Shown here piece after piece: positions 57,744 through 64,000 of a stretch of 64,000 bases of DNA (positions within the stretch are counted from its first letter, which is position 1; every line of letters begins with the position of its first letter). The notes beneath the pieces are model-generated. The model searched no databases and was not told the origin of the DNA. It worked only from the letters and a program-made list of their open reading frames with translations. Position numbers and translations under genes: made by a program. The stretch is from positions 124,001 to 188,000 of the forward strand of contig NZ_JAPVBL010000001.1 in NCBI RefSeq assembly GCF_026967935.1, read 5' to 3'. Source of the DNA: Modestobacter sp. VKM Ac-2982. GTDB lineage: Bacteria; Actinomycetota; Actinomycetes; Mycobacteriales; Geodermatophilaceae.

Positions 57744-59170
57744 TGGCTGCGCCGGTCAACGGCCCCGGCACCGACCCGCGCGCTGCCCTCGCCCCCGGCA
57801 CGGCCGTCCCCACCCGGCGGGGCACCGAACTGCTCCTGCTCGGCTTCGCGGTGCTCATCACGCTGGCCGCGCACCTGATCATCGACATCACCGTCACCGG
57901 GTCCCCGGGCACCGAGATGGTCACCTTCGGCGTCTGGTTCTCGGTCCTGTGGGCGGTCGCCCACGTCGTCGTCCGGCGGTTCGCGCCCTACGCCGACCCG
58001 CTGCTGCTGCCCTGCGTCGCGGTGCTGTCCGGGCTGGGCCTGTCGATGATCCACCGGCTGGACATCGCCGGTGAACAGGTCGGCGGCAACGGCGCCGCCA
58101 GCGTGGACGCCCCGGTCCAGCTGGTGTGGGCCACGGTCGGGCTGGTGCTCTTCATCGCCGTCCTGGTGATCGTGCGCGACCACCGGGCGCTCTCCCGCTT
58201 CGCCTACACCCTCGCCCTCATCGGGCTGGTCCTGCTGGCGCTCCCCGCGGTCCTGCCGAACTCCGAGATCAACGGTGCCAAGCTCTGGATCCGGTTCGGT
58301 GGCTTCTCCATCCAGCCCGGCGAGTTCGCCAAGATCTGCCTGATCGTCTTCTTCGCCGCCTACCTGGTCGACAAGCGCGACGTGCTGGCGCTGGCCAGCC
58401 GCCGGGTGCTGCGCCTGGAGCTGCCGCGTGGCCGCGACCTCGGCCCGGTGCTGCTGGCCTGGGTCGCCTCGATCCTGGTGCTGGTCTTCGAGCGCGACCT
58501 GGGCAGCTCGCTGCTGCTGTTCGGCATCTTCGTGGTGATGCTCTACGTGGCCACCGAGCGGGCCAGCTGGCTGGTCATCGGCCTGCTGCTGTTCGCCGGC
58601 GGGGCGTTCGTCGCCTACCAGCTCTTCGGTCACGTCCGCGTGCGGGTCGACACCTGGCTGGACCCGTTCGCCTACGCCGACACCGGCGGCTACCAGGTGG
58701 TCCAGTCGCTGTTCAGCCTGGGCACCGGCGGCCTGTTCGGCGCCGGGCTCGGTGGCGGGCGGCCGGACCAGGTGCCGGTGGCCAAGAGCGACTTCATCGC
58801 CGCCGCCATCGGTGAGGAGCTCGGCCTCTTCGGCCTCGTGGCGATGATCGTAATCTACCTGGTGCTGGTCGAGCGGGGGCTGCGCACCTCCCTGGTGGTC
58901 CGGGACGGCTTCGGCAAGCTGCTGGCCGCCGGGCTGGCCTTCTCCCTCGCCTGGCAGGTGTTCGTCGTCCTCGGCGGGGTCACCGGTCTGCTCCCGCTCA
59001 CCGGGCTGACCACGCCGTTCCTCGCCTACGGCGGGTCCTCGCTGGTCGCCAACTTCGGCCTGGTCGCGCTGCTCGTGCGGATCAGCGACGCCGCCCGCCG
59101 ACCGGCCGGCACAGCCGTGGCCACGCCGCCGAAGCTCACCGACGCACCGACCGAGGTGGTGCAGCCGTGA
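57743..59170 (+). CDS. rodA: RodA/FtsW-type peptidoglycan glycosyltransferase
   Basis: 475 residues with about ten membrane segments. SEDS-family motifs: ALPAVLPNSEINGAKLWIRF, FSIQPGEFAKICLIVFFAAYL, ERDLGSSLLLFGIFVVMLY, VPVAKSDFIAAAIGEELG and PLTGLTTPFLAYGGSSLV. The Asp in the KSDF region is the usual catalytic site. It polymerises glycan from lipid II together with the class B PBP encoded next. GTG 57743 overlaps the pstP TAG. Its end overlaps pbpA (GTGA). Confidence 0.95.
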   Translation: MAAPVNGPGTDPRAALAPGTAVPTRRGTELLLLGFAVLITLAAHLIIDITVTGSPGTEMVTFGVWFSVLWAVAHVVVRRFAPYADPLLLPCVAVLSGLGLSMIHRLDIAGEQVGGNGAASVDAPVQLVWATVGLVLFIAVLVIVRDHRALSRFAYTLALIGLVLLALPAVLPNSEINGAKLWIRFGGFSIQPGEFAKICLIVFFAAYLVDKRDVLALASRRVLRLELPRGRDLGPVLLAWVASILVLVFERDLGSSLLLFGIFVVMLYVATERASWLVIGLLLFAGGAFVAYQLFGHVRVRVDTWLDPFAYADTGGYQVVQSLFSLGTGGLFGAGLGGGRPDQVPVAKSDFIAAAIGEELGLFGLVAMIVIYLVLVERGLRTSLVVRDGFGKLLAAGLAFSLAWQVFVVLGGVTGLLPLTGLTTPFLAYGGSSLVANFGLVALLVRISDAARRPAGTAVATPPKLTDAPTEVVQP

Positions 59171-60612
59171 ACGCCCCACTGCGCAAGGTGGCGATCAGCG
59201 TGCTGGTGCTGTTCACGCTGCTGATCGTCAACGTGAACGTGATCCAGGTCTTCCGCGCCGACGAGCTGCGGGCGGACGCGCGCAACACCCGGGTGCTCGT
59301 CGAGCAGTACGACGAGCAGCGCGGTTCGATCATCGTCGACGGCACCGAGATCGCGCTGTCCGAGGCGACCGAGGGTCCGCTCACCTACCTGCGCCGCTAC
59401 CCGCAGGGCCCCCTCTACGCACCGGTGACCGGCTACAACTCGCTGATCTTCGGCAACCGGGGGCTGGAGGAGGCCGTCGACGAGGTGCTCTCCGGCGACG
59501 ACGCGCGGCTGGCGCTCAGCTTCCGCCGGCTCACCGAGCTGTTCACCGGGCAGGACCTCTCGGGTGGCAGCGTGGAGCTCACGCTGGACCCGGCGGTGCA
59601 GGAGGCGGCGATGTCGGCCCTGGAGGGGCGGGTCGGTGCCGTCGTCGCCCTGGACCCGCAGACCGGCGCCGTCCTGGGGCTGGCCAGCACCCCGACCTAC
59701 GACCCGAACCCGCTCTCCAGCCACGACCCCAGCGCCATCCGGGCCTACGCCGAGGAGCTGGAGGCACAGGAGACCGACCCGCGGACCAACGTGGCCATCT
59801 CCGAGCGCTACCCGGCCGGGTCGATCTTCAAGGTGGTCGTCGCCGCCGCGGCGCTGGCCAGTGGCGACTACGCGCCGGAGACGGTGATCCCGGCGCCGCA
59901 GGACTACATCCTGCCGGGCACCACGACCGACCTGCAGAACTTCGGCGACCAGCCCTGCAGCCCGACCGGTGAGCAGCCGCTGATCGAGGCGCTCACCATC
60001 TCCTGCAACACCGCCTTCGCCCAGCTCGGCATCGACCTGGGCGAGGAGGCCGTCCGGGAGATGGCCGAGGCGCTCGGCATCGACGGCACGGGCTTCGAGA
60101 TCCCGCTGGAGGTGGAGGGCAGCACCCTCGGCGAGATCGACGGCGACGCAGCGCTGGGCCAGACCTCGATCGGCCAGCTCGACGTCGCCCTGACCCCGAT
60201 GCAGGCCGCCATGATCGCGGCCGCGGTGGCCAACGACGGCGTGCTGATGAACCCGTACCTGGTCGAGTCGGTCCAGGCCCCCGACCTGACGGTCATCGAC
60301 CAGACCGAGCCCGAGACGTTCTCCGAGCCCTTCTCCGCCGACGTCGCCGAGCAGCTGACCCGGATGATGACCAACGTCGTCGACGAGGGCACCGGCCGGC
60401 GCGCGCAGATCAGCGGCATCGAGGTGGCCGGCAAGACCGGTACGGCGGAGAACGCCGGCCCCGACCACAACTGGTTCATCGGCTTCGCCCCCGCCGGGGA
60501 CCCGAGCATCGCCGTGGCGGTCTTCATCCGCAACGGTGGCGGCACCGGCGGCGACATCTCCGCGCCGATCGCGCGCGAGGTCATCGAGGCGCACCTGCAG
60601 GGCGGCGGCTGA
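59167..60612 (+). CDS. pbpA: PbpA: class B penicillin-binding protein (transpeptidase)
   Basis: 481 residues. One N-terminal membrane helix (about 10-28: ISVLVLFTLLIVNVNVIQVF), a short non-penicillin-binding domain (EQYDEQRGSIIVDG), and the transpeptidase domain with the active-site S-x-x-K in YPAGSIFKVVVA (Ser about residue 219), S-C-N in TISCNTAFAQ and KTGTAENA. It cross-links peptidoglycan with RodA. GTG 59167 overlaps rodA; it ends against the pknA ATG (TGATG). Confidence 0.95.
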   Translation: MNAPLRKVAISVLVLFTLLIVNVNVIQVFRADELRADARNTRVLVEQYDEQRGSIIVDGTEIALSEATEGPLTYLRRYPQGPLYAPVTGYNSLIFGNRGLEEAVDEVLSGDDARLALSFRRLTELFTGQDLSGGSVELTLDPAVQEAAMSALEGRVGAVVALDPQTGAVLGLASTPTYDPNPLSSHDPSAIRAYAEELEAQETDPRTNVAISERYPAGSIFKVVVAAAALASGDYAPETVIPAPQDYILPGTTTDLQNFGDQPCSPTGEQPLIEALTISCNTAFAQLGIDLGEEAVREMAEALGIDGTGFEIPLEVEGSTLGEIDGDAALGQTSIGQLDVALTPMQAAMIAAAVANDGVLMNPYLVESVQAPDLTVIDQTEPETFSEPFSADVAEQLTRMMTNVVDEGTGRRAQISGIEVAGKTGTAENAGPDHNWFIGFAPAGDPSIAVAVFIRNGGGTGGDISAPIAREVIEAHLQGGG

Positions 60613-62324
60613 TGGCGGTCCGCGTGGGCAGCATGCTGGCCGGCCGCTACGAGATCACCGCCCCGATCGCCACCGGCGGGATGGGTGAGGTCTGGCAGGC
60701 CCGCGACCGCACCCTCGGCCGGATCATCGCGGTCAAGGTGCTGCGCAGCGAGTACACAGGCGACTCGAGCTTCCTCATCCGGTTCCGCAACGAGGCCCGG
60801 CACACCGCCGCCCTGTCGCACCCGAACATCGCCTCGGTCTACGACTACGGCGAGACGACCGAGGACGGCCAGCGCCTGGCCTACCTGATCATGGAGTTCG
60901 TCGAGGGCAAGCCGCTGGTCACCGTCCTGGCCGAGCGCGGGCGGCTCACCGCCGAGCAGACCCTCGACGTCCTCGGGCAGGCCGGTGACGGCCTCTCCGC
61001 CGCACACGCGGCCGGCATGGTGCACCGGGACATCAAGCCGGGGAACCTGCTCGTGCGCCCGGACGGCGTGGTCAAGCTGACCGACTTCGGCATCGCCTAC
61101 GCCCGCGACGCCGCCCCCCTCACCCGCACCGGCATGGTGGTCGGCACCGCGCAGTACCTCTCCCCCGAGCAGGCCCAGGGGCACGTGGTGACCGCCGCCT
61201 CCGACGTCTACTCCCTCGGCGTGCTCGGGTACGAGTGCATCGCCGGGGTGCGCCCGTTCGACGGCGAGTCGCAGGTGGCGATCGCGCTGGCGCAGATCAA
61301 CCGCCCCCCACCCCCGATGCCCGCAGACGTGCCGTGGCAGGTCCGGGCCCTGATCGAGCGGTGCCTGGCCAAGGACCCGGCGGCCCGCTTCCCCGACGGC
61401 GCGGCCTTCTCCGACGCGGTGCGACGGGTGGCGGCCGGCGGCACCGTGCCGGCCGCCACCGCCATGACCCAGGTGGTCGGGGACGACGGCACGGCGACCA
61501 CGATGCTCCCGGCGACCGGCCCCGGCACCGCCCTCGGCCCCACGACCGCGCCCCGGACCATGCCGCCGTTGCACGGCCCCCCGGTCGACGGCGACGGAGC
61601 GAGCACCTGGACCGGCGGGGAGGCCGACCCGCAGGACGTCCGGCGCACCCGACTGCTGTGGGCGGCCGCCGCACTGGCCCTCGTGGGGCTGATCGCCGCC
61701 GGGGTGTTCCTGCTCCAGTTGGGATCCGACGACCCGGACGGCTCGGCCGCGTCGCCGGGCACCAGCTCCGCCTCGGCCTCCGCGTCGGCGAGCAGCAGCG
61801 CCTCCGGGACCTTCGCGTTCGACGTGACCGACTACGTCGGGGACGACGCCGACACCGTGGCCGACGAGCTCGAGGAGCTCGGCTTCGAGGTGCGGCAGCG
61901 GGAGGCCACCGCCACCGAGCTGGCGGCGGCCGACGTGGCCCTGGCGGAGAACGCCGTCGTGACCGCCAACCCGGCGCGGGCCACGCTGACGCCCGGGGCG
62001 ACGGTCACGCTGGCCGTGGCCGCCGAGGCCTACGCCCCCGAGGCCGAGCAGGACGGCGACGAGGGCGACGCACCGGCGCCGGCGGCACCCACCCCCGACA
62101 GCGAGGACGACGAGGACGACGGGCCCACCACCCCGACGACCGCCACGGTCACCGCCACGGTCACCCGGAGCAGCCAGCCGACCACGAGCAACACGAGCAC
62201 GTCGGCTGCCCCGACGTCGACGTCCCCGACCTCCTCGGCCGCCCCGACGTCGACGTCCCCGACCTCATCGGCCGCCCAGGAGGACGGCGCGTTGGGGCAG
62301 ACCAACACCGCGGACCTCCCATGA
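60612..62324 (+). CDS. pknA: PknA: Ser/Thr protein kinase
   Basis: 570 residues. Kinase domain (about 12-275): IATGGMGEV, IAVKVLRSEY (Lys), MVHRDIKPGNLLV, LTDFGIA and QYLSPEQAQG. One membrane helix (about 347-368) is followed by one PASTA-like domain (about 395-475: VTDYVGDDADTVADELEELGFEV) and a Thr/Ser-rich tail. PknA of M. tuberculosis has no PASTA domain, so this is a lineage difference. It phosphorylates cell-division and cell-wall proteins and itself. ATG 60612 overlaps the pbpA stop. pknB follows after 136 bases. Confidence 0.94.
   Translation: MAVRVGSMLAGRYEITAPIATGGMGEVWQARDRTLGRIIAVKVLRSEYTGDSSFLIRFRNEARHTAALSHPNIASVYDYGETTEDGQRLAYLIMEFVEGKPLVTVLAERGRLTAEQTLDVLGQAGDGLSAAHAAGMVHRDIKPGNLLVRPDGVVKLTDFGIAYARDAAPLTRTGMVVGTAQYLSPEQAQGHVVTAASDVYSLGVLGYECIAGVRPFDGESQVAIALAQINRPPPPMPADVPWQVRALIERCLAKDPAARFPDGAAFSDAVRRVAAGGTVPAATAMTQVVGDDGTATTMLPATGPGTALGPTTAPRTMPPLHGPPVDGDGASTWTGGEADPQDVRRTRLLWAAAALALVGLIAAGVFLLQLGSDDPDGSAASPGTSSASASASASSSASGTFAFDVTDYVGDDADTVADELEELGFEVRQREATATELAAADVALAENAVVTANPARATLTPGATVTLAVAAEAYAPEAEQDGDEGDAPAPAAPTPDSEDDEDDGPTTPTTATVTATVTRSSQPTTSNTSTSAAPTSTSPTSSAAPTSTSPTSSAAQEDGALGQTNTADLP
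62205..62270 (+). repeat. Tandem 33-bp repeat in the pknA tail
   Basis: Two units (62205-62237 and 62238-62270), nearly identical, each encoding AAPTSTSPTSS in the extracellular Thr/Ser-rich tail. Likely a recent in-frame duplication. Confidence 0.75.
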
Positions 62325-62376
62325 CACACGCGTCCCCCGGCGCTCGCGTCGCGCCTGCCGCGACGCAGCCAGCGAT

Positions 62377-62382
62377 TAGGCT
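62377..62382 (+). promoter_or_regulatory. Possible internal promoter (-10) for pknB
   Basis: TAGGCT in the 136-base gap between pknA and pknB. The gap, unlike the overlaps upstream in the operon, leaves room for a separate promoter. Confidence 0.35.
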
Positions 62383-62460
62383 CCGCGACGGCGCACCGCT
62401 CCCCGGTCCTGCCGTCCCGGAGCCGCGACCGCCGCACCGCACCACCCGAGAGGACCACCG

Positions 62461-64000
62461 ATGACCACCCCCCAGGTGCTCGGCGAGCGCTACGAGATCG
62501 GCGGGGTGCTCGGCCGCGGCGGCATGGCGGAGGTGCACCGGGGGCGGGACCTCCGGCTGGGGCGCGAGGTCGCGGTCAAGGTGCTGCGTCAGGACCTCGC
62601 CCGGGACCCGTCGTCCCAGGTCCGGTTCCGCCGCGAGGCCCAGGCCAGTGCGTCGCTGAACCACCCGGCGATCGTCGCGGTCTACGACACCGGGGAGGAC
62701 CGCACTGCGACCGGGGCGACCCCCTACATCGTCATGGAGTACGTCGAGGGCGACACCCTGCGCGACGTGCTGCGGCGTGAGCGGCGGCTGTCCCCCGAGC
62801 GGGCCATGTCCCTGACCGCCGACATCTGCGCGGCCCTGGACTTCAGCCATCGCAACGGCATCGTGCACCGGGACGTGAAGCCCGGCAACGTCATGATCAC
62901 GCCGCAGGGCACCGTCAAGGTGATGGACTTCGGCATCGCCCGCGCGGTCTCCGACTCCGCCGCGACGATGACCTCCACGGCCGCCGTGATCGGCACCGCC
63001 CAGTACCTGTCCCCCGAGCAGGCCCGGGGTGAGGGCGTCGACGCCCGCTCCGACGTCTACTCCGCCGGGTGCCTGCTCTACGAGCTGGTCACCGGCAGCC
63101 CGCCCTTCACCGGCGACTCCCCCGTCGCCGTCGCGTACCAGCACGTGCGGGAGGACCCGCGGACTCCGTCGTCGATCAACCCGGAGATCAGCCCGGAGCT
63201 GGACGCGATCCTGCTCAAGGCGATGAGCAAGAACCCGGCCAACCGCTACCAGTCGGCCGCCGACATGCGGGCGGACCTGCTGCGCGCCGTGGCCGGCCAG
63301 CGGGTCGAGGCCACGCCGGTGATGAGCGACGCCGAGAAGACCACGATCATCGGGGTGACCCCCGGCGGGTACGGCAACGACGAGTGGGACGACGGGCAGA
63401 CCGACGACAAGCGCCGGCGCAACCGGATCATCGCCCTGGTCATCGCCGTGGTGCTGGTCGTCGCTGGGGCCGTCGGCCTGGCGCTGGCCCTCAACGGTGC
63501 TTCGGACGAGCCCGACACCCCGGTCGTCGAGCAGGTGGCGGTCCCCGACCTGGTCGGGGACCCGCAGGCCGACGCGGAGGCCGAGATCCTGGCCCAGGGC
63601 CTCCTGATCGGCCCGATCACCCGCGAGCCCAGCACGGAGGCCCAGGAGGGCACCGTGCTCAGCTCGGACCCGGCAGCAGGGACCGAGGTGGACCCCGAGA
63701 CGCGGGTGGCCCTGGTCGTCGGCGGCGGCCCGAACACCATCGCCGTCCCCAACGTGCTCGGCGACCAGCAGGACGAGGCGATCGAACGGCTGGAGGGGGC
63801 CGGCTTCACCGGGAGCACCAGCACCGACCAGGTCGACAGCCTCGAGCCGGCCGGCACCGTCGTTGCCCTCGACCCCGCACCGGGCAGCCAGGCGGCCCCG
63901 GACGTGTCGTTCCGGCTGAGCGTCTCCACCGGCTCGATCACCCTGCCCGACGTGCGTGGTCTCACCGAGCCCGCTGCCCGGGAGGCCCTCGTGGACGCCG
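62461..64000 (+). CDS. pknB: PknB: Ser/Thr protein kinase with PASTA repeats, 3' end cut off
   Basis: 513 codons visible, running past the window edge. The kinase domain (about 10-275) has LGRGGMAEVHRG, VAVKVLRQDL (Lys), IVHRDVKPGNVMI, VMDFGIAR and TMTSTAAVIGTAQYLSPEQARG, where the activation-loop Thr residues match mycobacterial PknB. One membrane helix (about 323-345: IIALVIAVVLVVAGAVGLAL) follows. Outside, two full PASTA repeats (VPDLVGDPQADAEAEILAQG; VPNVLGDQQDEAIERLEGAG) and the start of a third (LPDVRGLTEPAAREALVDA) are seen. PASTA binds muropeptides. ATG 62461 is preceded by GAGAGGA. It controls wall synthesis and division with PknA and PstP. Confidence 0.96.
   Translation, partial: MTTPQVLGERYEIGGVLGRGGMAEVHRGRDLRLGREVAVKVLRQDLARDPSSQVRFRREAQASASLNHPAIVAVYDTGEDRTATGATPYIVMEYVEGDTLRDVLRRERRLSPERAMSLTADICAALDFSHRNGIVHRDVKPGNVMITPQGTVKVMDFGIARAVSDSAATMTSTAAVIGTAQYLSPEQARGEGVDARSDVYSAGCLLYELVTGSPPFTGDSPVAVAYQHVREDPRTPSSINPEISPELDAILLKAMSKNPANRYQSAADMRADLLRAVAGQRVEATPVMSDAEKTTIIGVTPGGYGNDEWDDGQTDDKRRRNRIIALVIAVVLVVAGAVGLALALNGASDEPDTPVVEQVAVPDLVGDPQADAEAEILAQGLLIGPITREPSTEAQEGTVLSSDPAAGTEVDPETRVALVVGGGPNTIAVPNVLGDQQDEAIERLEGAGFTGSTSTDQVDSLEPAGTVVALDPAPGSQAAPDVSFRLSVSTGSITLPDVRGLTEPAAREALVDA

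Noticed and set aside
54972-64000. oriC within the window
   Set aside because: No dnaA, dnaN or DnaA-box cluster recognised; the pkn operon only suggests that oriC is nearby, to the right.

Overview
The window is a very GC-rich bacterial chromosome segment (codon third positions almost all G or C, many GTG starts, TAnnnT-type -10 elements). Gene content points to a high-GC actinobacterium. The mix of protein families resembles the Geodermatophilaceae (Geodermatophilus/Blastococcus/Modestobacter group), but that family assignment is an inference. The right end carries tRNA-Leu(CAG) followed by fhaA-fhaB-pstP-rodA-pbpA-pknA-pknB, which in actinobacteria lies close to the replication origin. Four exact copies of the 14-bp palindrome GTTCCACGTGGAAC (454, 30019, 40751, 53962) match parS centromere sites, so this is most likely the origin-proximal domain, with oriC beyond the right edge.

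Layout. 1-1.9 kb: a cut-off unknown gene, a short-chain dehydrogenase broken by a one-base frameshift, and a fabG-type reductase, separated by a nested inverted-repeat terminator. 1.95-13.2 kb: a thiamine region with two TPP riboswitches. The first controls an ECF importer (ykoE-ykoD-ykoC). The second controls a pyrimidine permease (cytX) and thiE-thiO-thiS-thiG plus a TenI/ThiE-like gene. Between them, on the minus strand, sits an operon of two TenA-family genes, an ABC ATPase and a large membrane protein. thiC and thiD are not in the window. 13.3-17.6 kb: an anti-sigma-type kinase facing a large GAF/PAS/SpoIIE phosphatase, then a FUSC-type membrane protein. 17.6-21.6 kb: a gamma-glutamyltransferase, an unknown repeat-containing protein and a nucleoside hydrolase. 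21.6-25.2 kb: a four-gene osmoprotectant-type ABC importer. 25.2-28.6 kb: STAS and HATPase regulators, a P-loop kinase, a PRC-barrel protein and a membrane protein.

28.6-33.2 kb: NYN-domain protein, SRPBCC protein, GNAT acetyltransferase, CinA and two small membrane proteins. 33.2-38.2 kb: a second PAS/GAF/SpoIIE phosphatase, a Ser/Thr kinase with a Gly-Asn repeat tail, and glycerate kinase. 39-41.7 kb: 3-hydroxyacyl-CoA dehydrogenase and enoyl-CoA hydratase, then a metallo-beta-lactamase-fold hydrolase. 41.7-44.8 kb: an EAL-DICT-LOV protein (a candidate blue-light-controlled c-di-GMP phosphodiesterase) divergent from a GAF protein. 44.8-46.7 kb: a GntR/HutC regulator divergent from 6-phosphofructokinase, with a palindromic operator between them. 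46.7-54.6 kb: unknown and household genes (metallophosphoesterase, CYTH-CHAD protein, EEP-family hydrolase, S4 protein, MOSC protein, aldose epimerase, DUF1707 protein). 54.7-64 kb: tRNA-Leu and the cell-wall/kinase operon, running off the window inside pknB.

Themes. The thiamine genes form a salvage-and-thiazole module under TPP control. Partner-switching and phosphatase regulators recur at three places. Three related PASTA-bearing kinases are present. Several convergent gene pairs end inside hairpins that contain both stop codons. No insertion sequences, phage genes or CRISPR arrays were found.
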